Source: an uncultured candidate division Zixibacteria bacterium (GTDB taxonomy: Bacteria > Zixibacteria > MSB-5A5 > GN15 > FEB-12). Taken from it: a stretch of 31,987 nt of DNA. Positions within the stretch are counted from its first letter, which is position 1. Each line of letters opens with the position of its first letter. The stretch spans positions 1-31,987 of the forward strand of contig CAJVYT010000008.1 of the NCBI GenBank assembly GCA_913009765.1. The letters are read 5' to 3'. Below the pieces are notes generated by a model that was not told the origin of the DNA, did no database searches, and saw only the letters and a list, made by a program, of their open reading frames with translations. This document shows, piece by piece, positions 8,140-16,391 of the stretch. A program made the position numbers and the translations under genes.

Positions 8140-9053
8140 CTGAGTATCCTGTCTTTTATAATATATCTTCCGCCATAGACCTTGTTCCAAGCCCTTTTCT
8201 CAATCACTGCCAGGGCAAGGAAGCTGTATGGTAGTTGATATGGGAACTCTGTTATCCCGTATGCCTCCTTTTGAGAAGGGCGCTTATTCAAAAAGGCTTC
8301 ATTAAACAATATCATATGCATTCTGTCAAGGATATTTTCCAGCCTTTTAAAGGTCTTCGGCCATTTCATCCGCCTTGACTCTTCTTCAATGATGCTCCAT
8401 TCAAACGTTTCTGACTGCCTGAACATATGAAGAAGCTCTCCGAGTCTTATTTGTGCCAGCTCAAATGCCATATGTCCTATCCTTATAATAGTGTCCAGCT
8501 GAGCGTTCGGCACCGGTATCCTCAAACCTTCGAACTCTATTTCCTGCGTATTATCCCATGTGAATTTTTTGCTTACGGCGTTTGCACCTGACCATGAAAT
8601 TTCATGGTTGATATCTATTTCTATCCCTTCGGGTTCGTTCTTGCAAAGCTCTTCGATAATCTTTTGAGACTTCTCTTTGGTGCGGGTGTCCTGAACAAGG
8701 ACATCCAGGTCACTAGTTATGTGAGGATAACATGAAAAGGTCTTGATCACCATGAAAGACTCATTACCCAATGCCTGTTTTATTTTATTTAGTCCGCTTA
8801 GTATTTTCTGTTTATAGCCATTATACTCTTCGACTATCGACCCGCCTGTTACCTTCCATTCTTCGCTTTCCGTGAGTGAACGGTCGCATTTAACTGCAAG
8901 ATAATGATCGAGTCTGTTGTCCTTCGCAAAATCGGCTATTCCCTTGATATCTTTTCTGATATTAACGGAATTTATGCCATTATCCCCCGAGCTGTAGATC
9001 CCGTTGCAGAGATCCAGAAGGTCTTTATAAAGCGCGCTCTCTGTTTGACTCAA
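8118..9053 (-). CDS. Nucleotidyltransferase family protein, PF14907-like (311 aa)
   Basis: The central motif VIKTFSCYPHITSDLDVLV (residues 102-120; Lys104, Asp115, Asp117) matches the nucleotidyltransferase-fold pattern of the uncharacterised NTP_transf_5 family, where the SDxDxLV aspartates bind metal. A further acidic motif, IDINHEISW, lies near 148-156. The C-terminal half is helical and rich in aromatic and charged residues, with no membrane segment. The start is TTG at 9053, because AAGGAG stands seven bases upstream, whereas the TTG at 9059 is only one base from it. The gene overlaps the kinase that follows, so the two probably act together on one substrate: transfer of a nucleotidyl group by one and of phosphate by the other is conceivable, but no substrate is known to me. 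Confidence 0.75.
   Translation of the reverse strand: MSQTESALYKDLLDLCNGIYSSGDNGINSVNIRKDIKGIADFAKDNRLDHYLAVKCDRSLTESEEWKVTGGSIVEEYNGYKQKILSGLNKIKQALGNESFMVIKTFSCYPHITSDLDVLVQDTRTKEKSQKIIEELCKNEPEGIEIDINHEISWSGANAVSKKFTWDNTQEIEFEGLRIPVPNAQLDTIIRIGHMAFELAQIRLGELLHMFRQSETFEWSIIEEESRRMKWPKTFKRLENILDRMHMILFNEAFLNKRPSQKEAYGITEFPYQLPYSFLALAVIEKRAWNKVYGGRYIIKDRILRWLRNTH
8137..8150 (-). promoter_or_regulatory. Ribosome binding site deciding a GTG start (kinase gene)
   Basis: AGGA at 8147-8150 stands seven bases before GTG at 8139, inside the end of the preceding gene. This favours a 203-residue kinase over longer products from upstream TTG codons. Confidence 0.6.
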
Positions 9054-9066
9054 GTACAATCTCCTT
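9051..9066 (-). promoter_or_regulatory. Ribosome binding site deciding a TTG start (nucleotidyltransferase gene)
   Basis: A strong AAGGAG at 9061-9066 is seven bases from TTG at 9053. The TTG two codons earlier, at 9059, is only one base away and sterically unlikely. No in-frame ATG lies near. Confidence 0.65.
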
Positions 9067-9077
9067 ATAGCGTACTA

Positions 9078-10145
9078 TTAATAAAAACTAATTATTTTAT
9101 CATATTCACTCGATGAATACATATCTTTTACAGCTTCCCTGGCGGCTTTCCCCATGCTTTCTCTCAGGGAATCATTTCCTATGAGAGAATTGATTTCTGC
9201 AGCGGCCTCGTCAAGTTTTTCAAAGTTGGCTATAACACCATTTTTTTTGTTTATAATTTCATCGTTTCCTTCCAGAGTAGAAGTTACAACACATTTGCCG
9301 AGCGCCATTGATTCTAATAGTGTAATAGGGGGTCTCATTGACATCCAGCGGTACGGCAGTACTATAAGTTTGCTTTTTAGAAGTATGTCCGCGAGTTTTT
9401 CACTGTAGGGGTAGTGCCGGACAATGACATTTGAAAGGCTTTTCATTTCATCAAGCTTCTCTTTGAAAGCGTTATTTACAAAGCGCAAGAGAACCATGAA
9501 TTTGAGACCCGGAAGCCTCCTGGCCAGTTCAAGGATAATACCAAAGCCCCTTTCCATGTTGGCATCACCATAATAGAGCACATCTGTGTCAGGTTTAAGG
9601 TGTTCATTGTTAAGTAAAAACTTTTCATCCAGGCCTATCCGCACTACTTTAATTTTTTGAGAAGGGACTCCTTTGTTTATAAGGGAGTTTTTTATAAAAT
9701 CAGATGTTACAAAAGTAATCTCTGAACGTTTCAAACAGAAAAACATAAGCTTTCTAAGTAAACCGGTAAAAAAAGAAAGTGAAAATGTTTTTTCATCCAG
9801 AATTTCACAAACGGAACAGATACAAGGGATTCCGAGAAGCCTGCTGATAAACCACGCGTATATTAAAAACAGGTGACCGTGGGCATGCAATATATCGGGT
9901 CTTATTTTTTTCAGATAATTGATTATATTAAAGATATTGAAAAGGTAACTCTTGAAATCCCCGTCACCCTTAATAAGGAACAATTCTATCCTGTCATCAA
10001 CAAATTTCTTATCCCCTTTACTGTTTGAGACGAGATAAACCTTATTGCCTTTTTCAGCGGCCTTCCCGGCTATTTTATATGCCATCCCGGGCTGTCCGGT
10101 CAGATGGGAGAGGTGAAAATTCGAAAATAAATAGCATATTTTCAT
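9078..10145 (-). CDS. GT4 family glycosyltransferase (355 aa)
   Basis: The N-terminus, MKICYLFSNFHLSHLTGQPG, followed by KIRPDILHAHGHL (80-92, His88), is the acceptor half of a GT4 enzyme. The donor half begins near residue 187 with TDVLYYGDANMERGFG. It includes IVLPYRW (261-267) and LLESMALGKCVV (276-287). Glu278 is the second Glu of the usual E-x7-E, but the first position is Met270. It is a cytoplasmic enzyme of unknown sugar specificity. Its ATG overlaps the stop of the preceding GT4 gene in the four-base ATGA arrangement, so the two transferases are translationally coupled and probably add consecutive residues. It is followed after a 24-base gap by the nucleotidyltransferase gene. Confidence 0.9.
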   Translation of the reverse strand: MKICYLFSNFHLSHLTGQPGMAYKIAGKAAEKGNKVYLVSNSKGDKKFVDDRIELFLIKGDGDFKSYLFNIFNIINYLKKIRPDILHAHGHLFLIYAWFISRLLGIPCICSVCEILDEKTFSLSFFTGLLRKLMFFCLKRSEITFVTSDFIKNSLINKGVPSQKIKVVRIGLDEKFLLNNEHLKPDTDVLYYGDANMERGFGIILELARRLPGLKFMVLLRFVNNAFKEKLDEMKSLSNVIVRHYPYSEKLADILLKSKLIVLPYRWMSMRPPITLLESMALGKCVVTSTLEGNDEIINKKNGVIANFEKLDEAAAEINSLIGNDSLRESMGKAAREAVKDMYSSSEYDKIISFY

Positions 10146-11185
10146 AAATAGCTGAGGGCCCTGTCGAAAATATTATCCCAGTTATATTTTTTGGAAAGCC
10201 TGATGGAATTTTCCCTGTATTTCATAAAGAGGCTATCATCTTTAAGTATGCTCGTTACGGCCGCGGTGAGTTCTTCTTTGCTTGGATTAATAGCCACCCC
10301 ACATTCCTCTTTTTCAATTTCTAATGCGACCTGGGGGACTCTGGTAATCACGATAGGAAGGCCGACCGACAGATAGAGCTTTGTCTTCCCCGGGTCAGAG
10401 TATTGAGATATTGTCCCTTCTTCGTACGGCGCGGTTCCTATGGCGCATTTGGAAAGTAGTCTGTAAACTTCCGAAAGATCCCCAATAAAGCCTGTAAATT
10501 CAATATTCATGCCGTCAGCCATTTGCCTCAGATGTTTCTCTACGGGGCCGCTCCCGATTACAAGAAGCTTTGCATCAGGGACTTTTTTTGTTATTTCGGG
10601 AAATGCCTCTATCAGGAGCTCTACTCCCATCCCCTTCTTTAAGTGTCCGACAAAACATATCTCGTGACGGTTTATCTTTTCAATGGGCAGAACCTCTATA
10701 GGATCGGTGCCGTCGGGCACCTGGATCTGTTTTTTACGGTATGAGCTGGGAACCCCTCTCTTCTCTCTTTCTTTCATGAAAAGATCAACTTCCATTTCAG
10801 CTGAAGAGTTCCAGACAAGGTCCGCATTTTTCAAACAGTAATAATCAAGCCAGTGGTAGAGGGAGTTTAAGAAGCTGTTTTCAAACCTGTTGTGAGAATA
10901 GTCGGGAGAAAAGAACACGACCTTTTTGACCCGTTTGAATTTTTTAAGTATTATTCCCATGAAGGCGTTCAGGTTATTTGACCCTACATACAGATCAAAC
11001 TTCTTCCCTGTCCTGATGACTTTCCAGAGAGTATCAACAGCCCCCATAGTCCATGAAAACACGCCGCCGAAAAGCGGATGGCCTATAAACATGACATCGG
11101 CTTTTTTCCTGATAAAATAATCGCTCAGGGCCTGAGAGGTACCCGGAGAAAAAACATGTGAAGCTATGACGATTTTACTAAACAG
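10142..11185 (-). CDS. GT4 family glycosyltransferase with probable CTG start (347 aa)
   Basis: The donor half contains ICFVGHLKKGMGVELLIEAF (about 176-195), LLVIGSGPVEKHL (207-219), TGFIGDLSEVY (231-241) and SDPGKTKLYLSVGLPIVIT (263-281), clear GT4 features. The Glu normally found in this last motif is Leu. The first in-frame ATG, at 11092, would begin the protein at MFIGHPLFGG and remove the first strand of the fold. The frame stays open upstream and encodes SKIVIASHVFSPGTSQALSD, a normal GT4 N-terminus. The only plausible initiation codon with a ribosome site is CTG at 11185, five bases after GGAGG. The preceding gene stops 18 bases upstream. Function: transfer of a sugar to a lipid-linked acceptor; specificity unknown. 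Confidence 0.87.
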   Translation of the reverse strand: MFSKIVIASHVFSPGTSQALSDYFIRKKADVMFIGHPLFGGVFSWTMGAVDTLWKVIRTGKKFDLYVGSNNLNAFMGIILKKFKRVKKVVFFSPDYSHNRFENSFLNSLYHWLDYYCLKNADLVWNSSAEMEVDLFMKEREKRGVPSSYRKKQIQVPDGTDPIEVLPIEKINRHEICFVGHLKKGMGVELLIEAFPEITKKVPDAKLLVIGSGPVEKHLRQMADGMNIEFTGFIGDLSEVYRLLSKCAIGTAPYEEGTISQYSDPGKTKLYLSVGLPIVITRVPQVALEIEKEECGVAINPSKEELTAAVTSILKDDSLFMKYRENSIRLSKKYNWDNIFDRALSYL

Positions 11186-11197
11186 TGCTCCCTCCCT
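11183..11197 (-). promoter_or_regulatory. Strong Shine-Dalgarno with rare CTG initiation codon
   Basis: GGAGG at 11191-11195 lies within a purine run and is followed by five bases and then CTG at 11185. No in-frame ATG, GTG or TTG exists between the upstream stop (11204-11206) and the ATG at 11092. Confidence 0.6.
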
Positions 11198-11203
11198 TTC
11201 TAT

Positions 11204-14026
11204 CTATTTAACCAATATCCGAATATTTTTTATCTCTAACCACTCTTCCGTGCTATCCGGCTCCCAGTTAATCCCGGCCTTAATATTTGATATCGTATCT
11301 TTAATTCGTTTAGATATTATATAACGCTCCCATGAAGATTTGTGAATGCCTATAATGTCTGTCTCCATTTCTGCTTTGTCCTTAACAAAAAGATATGCTG
11401 TTTTCAAGCTTTTAGATGAAATCCTTGCAACTACTTCGATAACAATCTCCTGACCGGGTGACAACTCTATGTCTTGATTGCTTTCCTGAAATGAATAACC
11501 AAGATTAATCCTCCATTCGGAATATTTATCTGCCGGGTCACTGTAAATAGCTAACTTAACACTCTTATCATCAGGTACAAAGGAAATAAGATATCGTTTC
11601 CACCCATTTAACAAATTAACGTCTTGTATCTTAATTTCGTAATTACTAACAGGACTCAGGTATGGCTCCGGGACAGAAGAACCTGTCGCATTTTTAGCGT
11701 CAAGAGACAGCAGGTATCTCTGTCCGCTGACCAGGTGGTGTATTATGGTACTTATGCCTGCAATATGATTTTCTGAACCAAGGAAAAGGGAACTTCCCCC
11801 ATCAGTTGCATCATCTGAAAAGTCAATCAAAAACTCAGGCTCACCAGGCAAGTGTGTAGAGCTGTCACTTGGACCGCTCCAACCCTCCAGGCCCTGTTCA
11901 AATGATCTGTTAGTGAGTGCCTCAGATGAAATATCCTCCTCTTCCCTATTTTGCCTGCTTAATCTTAAGTTGTCATATAATATGCCTTTTTTTCCTGCCA
12001 CAGGATATATGCGCAGTACATTGCTGCCTTTTTCAGCAGGACTGAGACTGGCACTAAAGCTTCCGGAAGACCTTTCCAGTACCTGCAGCGGGGCGGCAAC
12101 TTTCGACAAATCTTTTATATTAATAGTATCCCGCCCCTGCCAGTCAGTGAAATCCTGTCTGAAAACGGGCACCCCTACGTCGGAAACCTGCAATTTCAGC
12201 TTATCTCCAAGATGCCAGACCTCGAATGGATAAATAATCTTTTCCAGATAATATCTTGATTTTACAAATGAGTCAAGTGGAGAATCCCTATAGTCCGGTT
12301 TAGCATCCCATTCACTATCCGGAACTGCCAGCATACGCACAGCGTACTCAGGAATTCGATTGTTTTCAATTATCCTTCTTACAAGGCGCTTTCGCACTGA
12401 ATAAGATGCCCACCACTCCGTAGCATTGGATATGGCATAGGCGGGCCTGGTATGAGTAATAAAATACAGCATTGCCAGATCATTATAGGCGAGAAAATAG
12501 TCGCCGGGCATGACCCTGTCTTTAAGGTAGTCCAATAGCTCTTCTATTACTTCAACCTTTGCCGGTGTGGAATATATCCCTTTAAGCTTTAAGTGTGTAA
12601 ACCCTGCAGTAAGTTTATCTGCTTCGGAATCGCGGTAAATACTCCTGTAATTAAAATTCAGTCCTATGATAAAAAAAACCGCGATTATTAAGAAAAAAAG
12701 AGCACGCCACATAATGCTTCTAATATCTTCAATCTTCCTTTGTGTTGCATAATGGTCGGCAATACGGTAAATGCCAACCATTCCTATAACAAATAAAGGC
12801 ATTACCCCATGCGGTGAAGCCCGAAAGTAATTCCCTGAAAAACCGCAATATATCAGGACAGAGAGCCCCCCCCATGCGATTATTGCATTTACAATAGTCC
12901 TCCAATCTTTAACCTCAGGTATAACAAAGTGTCTGTTATTAAAAAACAAAAGCAGCACGGAAAGAATAAGAGTAAAAGCAGATGATATAACGTTGACATA
13001 CCCGGCGTGATAAGACAACTCTTCAGGATATATAGCGATCTCTTTTGTTAACAGATCAGGCAAAACAAACAGTATGAGAACTGATGCCATAAATGCTATG
13101 GCCCACGAAAAATAATAATTATTCTTCCATGGCAAAATAATCAGAGACAATGGTAACAGCAATATGCCCAGTATGCTAAAACCTATAGGAGCAATATAAA
13201 AAAAATCTTTCCATATAGAGTGTATTTTGGTTAAATTAAATGTTTGTGCATTGCCGAATGTTGCAGACCTTATGTCTGAAAATGCCTGCAAAAAATCGGG
13301 AATTAAACCGGAGACTGCTAAAATGATACCGGCAGACAACATCACGACACCAAAAGTCGTAATAAATGTAACGGAGGATTGGATATGTCTTCTCTCTTTT
13401 TCAGAAGAAATAAATGCAATGATCATTGTCATTACTGGTATGCAAATAAGGACTCCAAGAGGGGGATAACTTATAACAGTCATACTAAAAAAGAATCCAC
13501 CCAGGAGAGAAAATAGAAAAGAAGGGGCTTTTCTGCTCGATGTAATTGCAAAAAGCCAGCATACCATGGAGATGACAGAAAGGTCACTTGAAAGTGAATT
13601 ATAGTTAAAAACCATGATCCCTGAAAAATTGTTCATTAAAAACATCACCCCGCATGAGAGGGCAACTAACAGGGGAGAGGCATACCTGGATAGGATAATA
13701 AACAGCATTAATGAACTTCCAAGATGCACGCCTATATACAGGTAGCGCAATTGAAGAAGGGATATGTCCGGACAAATCATAAATACGAAACTGAAAATCA
13801 AATCATACGGGTGTATGACATTTATGATCTCATCACGAAAAGGAACATCGCCCAGGGCGTAACGCATGGCTGAAGTTATATAGTAACCCGTCTCCGAGAT
13901 ATCAAACCCCTTTGTAGCACGAAAAAGCCCGAATCCCAGTAATAGGATAAACACTGGCACGGACAGCAGGTACTGTAGTTTTCTGGAGTTAAAATAATAG
14001 ATTGTTTTATCAGAATGTATATTCAT
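11204..14026 (-). CDS. GT-C-like membrane glycosyltransferase with C-terminal beta-sandwich-like region (940 aa)
   Basis: The N-terminal 480 residues carry about 12-13 hydrophobic helices. The first loop reads KGFDISETGYYI, with an Asp and a Glu placed as in PMT/ArnT-like GT-C enzymes. Residues of about 490-630 form an extracytoplasmic segment. Residues of about 700-940 look like one or two jelly-roll modules of the carbohydrate-binding type (RSFEQGLEGW, then GQRYLLSLDAKN and WKRYLISFVPDDKSVKLAIY). It probably transfers a polyprenyl-phosphate-linked sugar to glycan or protein in the periplasm, with the C-terminus holding the acceptor. A TTG at 14035, with AGGA 11 bases upstream, is an alternative start adding three residues. 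A G8 run lies at 12866-12873 inside a helix-coding stretch. The preceding methyltransferase gene ends 43 bases upstream. Confidence 0.82.
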   Translation of the reverse strand: MNIHSDKTIYYFNSRKLQYLLSVPVFILLLGFGLFRATKGFDISETGYYITSAMRYALGDVPFRDEIINVIHPYDLIFSFVFMICPDISLLQLRYLYIGVHLGSSLMLFIILSRYASPLLVALSCGVMFLMNNFSGIMVFNYNSLSSDLSVISMVCWLFAITSSRKAPSFLFSLLGGFFFSMTVISYPPLGVLICIPVMTMIIAFISSEKERRHIQSSVTFITTFGVVMLSAGIILAVSGLIPDFLQAFSDIRSATFGNAQTFNLTKIHSIWKDFFYIAPIGFSILGILLLPLSLIILPWKNNYYFSWAIAFMASVLILFVLPDLLTKEIAIYPEELSYHAGYVNVISSAFTLILSVLLLFFNNRHFVIPEVKDWRTIVNAIIAWGGLSVLIYCGFSGNYFRASPHGVMPLFVIGMVGIYRIADHYATQRKIEDIRSIMWRALFFLIIAVFFIIGLNFNYRSIYRDSEADKLTAGFTHLKLKGIYSTPAKVEVIEELLDYLKDRVMPGDYFLAYNDLAMLYFITHTRPAYAISNATEWWASYSVRKRLVRRIIENNRIPEYAVRMLAVPDSEWDAKPDYRDSPLDSFVKSRYYLEKIIYPFEVWHLGDKLKLQVSDVGVPVFRQDFTDWQGRDTINIKDLSKVAAPLQVLERSSGSFSASLSPAEKGSNVLRIYPVAGKKGILYDNLRLSRQNREEEDISSEALTNRSFEQGLEGWSGPSDSSTHLPGEPEFLIDFSDDATDGGSSLFLGSENHIAGISTIIHHLVSGQRYLLSLDAKNATGSSVPEPYLSPVSNYEIKIQDVNLLNGWKRYLISFVPDDKSVKLAIYSDPADKYSEWRINLGYSFQESNQDIELSPGQEIVIEVVARISSKSLKTAYLFVKDKAEMETDIIGIHKSSWERYIISKRIKDTISNIKAGINWEPDSTEEWLEIKNIRILVK

Positions 14027-14069
14027 GAATTTCAATGGCCGATAATTCCTGACTCGGTAAAATGCAGAA

Positions 14070-14867
14070 CTATTTGATACTGAAAATCACTATATTCCAG
14101 CAATATCTTTTTAAAAAAGGGAACAACTTAAGGACTAACCTGTCGAGCCTCTCTAATTTTTTATATGTCTTTTCAAGTTTTCTATGATCCTCCAGTATTT
14201 TTTTCCAGTATCTTTTTTCATTGGGATGAATTCTATCAAACAAATAAAACTTAACAAAAATCCAGAGAGTTAAAAACCACGCAACATCAAACTTAACTTG
14301 AGAAAAATATTTCCTGAATATATCGAGATCATTCATCTTAAGGGGATGTTCATGTTCAGTTCTCACTTTTGAAGCCATACCCCTGTATATGTTAATGAGT
14401 GGATTGTACGCCAATGGATCCCATGAAACAAATATACCGCCTTTCTTCAAAACCCTGGATGCTTCGGCCACTGTACTCTGAATATCAACATGATGTAATA
14501 AGTTTGCCGCATAGACTATATCCAATGTCTCACTGTCATAATCGATCTTATCAGAAAGACACTGCCTTGTCTGAAGAGTAACATTATGTCTTTCGGCAAC
14601 TTTTTTTACGACTTGCAGCATCTTGTCTGAAATGTCGGTAGCTACTACATCAGCACCTTTTTTAGCAAAATATACTGATGCCTCTCCCATGCCACAGCCG
14701 AGTTCGAGGATCCTTTTACCCTTAACATCTCCCAGCATATTCATGACAATTCTGTTTTCCGGCGATGTACAGGCCTCAAAAAACTCATCCACCATAACAT
14801 CTTCAATCTCTACAGAACCTGCCCAGGCATCATGAAAGTCTTCTTCAGCATTGTATATATCATTCAT
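14070..14867 (-). CDS. Class I SAM-dependent methyltransferase (265 aa)
   Basis: Motif I is RILELGCGMGEASVYFAKKG (52-71), with the acidic ribose-binding residue in VVATDIS (Asp78). Later motifs are DIVYAANLLHHV and VLKKGGIFVSWDPLAYNP. This order matches the UbiE/Methyltransf_11-type fold. The C-terminal third is rich in aromatic and lysine residues and may contact membrane or a lipid acceptor. It lies between a cobalamin-type radical SAM gene and the GT-C gene, so it could O-methylate a sugar or modify a lipid-linked intermediate; the target is unknown. The ATG at 14867 is preceded by AGAAGAAACA. A second ATG at 14863 is in another frame. Confidence 0.9.
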   Translation of the reverse strand: MNDIYNAEEDFHDAWAGSVEIEDVMVDEFFEACTSPENRIVMNMLGDVKGKRILELGCGMGEASVYFAKKGADVVATDISDKMLQVVKKVAERHNVTLQTRQCLSDKIDYDSETLDIVYAANLLHHVDIQSTVAEASRVLKKGGIFVSWDPLAYNPLINIYRGMASKVRTEHEHPLKMNDLDIFRKYFSQVKFDVAWFLTLWIFVKFYLFDRIHPNEKRYWKKILEDHRKLEKTYKKLERLDRLVLKLFPFLKRYCWNIVIFSIK

Positions 14868-14923
14868 TGTTTCTTCTGTTTTTTCTCAGATTATCGAATA
14901 AAAGTTTCCTTTATTCAAAACCA

Positions 14924-16336
14924 TTAGTCCTTGTTTGCTGAATTTATCGATATCATGTTCTTTAAATTGGCGAAAACTTTTTTTATTACCATAGCAGGAC
15001 TAAACAGTCTTAACATATAAGGGATTTTTTTTGGATTACTCAACATTACATATAGATAGTTGACTAAAATAAACCTGGAGAAATTAAAATTTCTTAAAGT
15101 ATCAGGTGTATAAGCCCTTTCTCCACCAGAAACGTTCTTTGCGAGCAAACCGTCATCAATTTCACCGGCTTTAACAAGTTCATCATAAACAGGAGTTCCC
15201 GGAAGAGGCTGGAAATTGGCGATATAAACCATATCAAATCTGCATTTTCGTAATAATTTTTCGGTTGCTTTAATATCCTCCATTGTTTCTCCAGGATAAC
15301 CTACCATAAACAATCCGTGAACTTTCATGCCGGCATCACAAATTTCTTTCACCTTTTCAGGAATGATATCTATATCCAGATCCTTCTTCATCCTTCGTAA
15401 TGTTTTAACAGAACCGCTCTCCGGAGCAATTGATACGTATTCCCAGCCAGCCTTTTTCATCAACACGAACAATTCTTTATCCGATCTCTGAACCCTTATT
15501 CCGTTAGGTGAATTAAATTGTAAATCTTTGATTTCTAAAGATATTATGGATTTGCAAAATTCTTTGGCAAAACGCACATCCAGGGTGAAATTATCATCGA
15601 TAATATTTATAAGTTTAATTCCTTTTTCATAATACAAATATTTGATCCATTCAATAACATAATCAAGTGAATGTCTCCTGAGTCTCCTTCCATTTATAAT
15701 CGGAGCACTGCAAAACGCACAACGGTACGGACACCCCCTGGTTACCCATATTGGGGCATTCCTTTTAAAGGAGGCGCAATAATTATATCCGTTTTCAATG
15801 TAACCGTCCAAATCTATTGCATCGTAATCAGGTATCCTGCTTTTATCCAGATCTCTTTCGTGTTGCATCTCATTATTTTTAATCGTCCCGTCATCTGCTT
15901 TATATGTTAAACCAGGGACTCTGGACCAGTCATGAGTTGTTTTTTCAAGTTCTTCAATGAAAATCGGGAAGGATAACTCAGCCTCTCCTCTAAAGAGAAA
16001 GTCCACGCATTCATTTTTAAACGTTTTATCAGCATAACAAGTCGGATGGGGACCACCGATCACCGTTGTAATTTTATGATTTGCAGATTTGATTTTTTTT
16101 AAAATATTAATAGCTTCGGGATAAGTTGAGCTCCAGCAGGACACACCGGCAACATCCGGATTAAAATCTTTTAGCTTATTTATAAAAGCGCGGGATTCAT
16201 AATCAAAAGAATGGAAAGAACAATCAAAAATTCTAATTTCATGTTTAGGAGGCAGATTGCTTTTTAAGTATCCTAAAGATATTGGTAAGACATATGAGGT
16301 GTCAAAACCCTTCGGCCATATTAAGGCTATTTTCAT
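14924..16336 (-). CDS. Cobalamin-binding-type radical SAM protein (470 aa)
   Basis: Residues 1-130 form a B12-binding-like Rossmann domain, with NPDVAGVSCWSSTYPEA and VIGGPHPTCY as the conserved loops. There is no DxHxxG lower-axial His motif, as is usual in this class. The radical SAM domain follows, with WVTRGCPYRCAFC, whose Cys202, Cys206 and Cys209 bind the 4Fe-4S cluster. Next come INIIDDNFTLD and GLFMVGYPGETMEDI, the latter typical of the Elp3/MiaB-like barrel. Such enzymes methylate unactivated carbons or rearrange carbon skeletons. It lies directly after the GtrB-like gene and before a methyltransferase, so a lipid-linked or sugar substrate is likely, but the reaction cannot be named. 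Confidence 0.9.
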   Translation of the reverse strand: MKIALIWPKGFDTSYVLPISLGYLKSNLPPKHEIRIFDCSFHSFDYESRAFINKLKDFNPDVAGVSCWSSTYPEAINILKKIKSANHKITTVIGGPHPTCYADKTFKNECVDFLFRGEAELSFPIFIEELEKTTHDWSRVPGLTYKADDGTIKNNEMQHERDLDKSRIPDYDAIDLDGYIENGYNYCASFKRNAPIWVTRGCPYRCAFCSAPIINGRRLRRHSLDYVIEWIKYLYYEKGIKLINIIDDNFTLDVRFAKEFCKSIISLEIKDLQFNSPNGIRVQRSDKELFVLMKKAGWEYVSIAPESGSVKTLRRMKKDLDIDIIPEKVKEICDAGMKVHGLFMVGYPGETMEDIKATEKLLRKCRFDMVYIANFQPLPGTPVYDELVKAGEIDDGLLAKNVSGGERAYTPDTLRNFNFSRFILVNYLYVMLSNPKKIPYMLRLFSPAMVIKKVFANLKNMISINSANKD

Positions 16337-16391
16337 AGTAAACTTAAAAACAATCGAAAATTAGTAAAGAAAGAAGAAAGTATTGTTGGCA

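Noticed and set aside
11913..12233. Plus-strand open frame of 106 codons opposite the GT-C gene
   Set aside because: No recognisable motif or ribosome site; shadow of the minus-strand gene.
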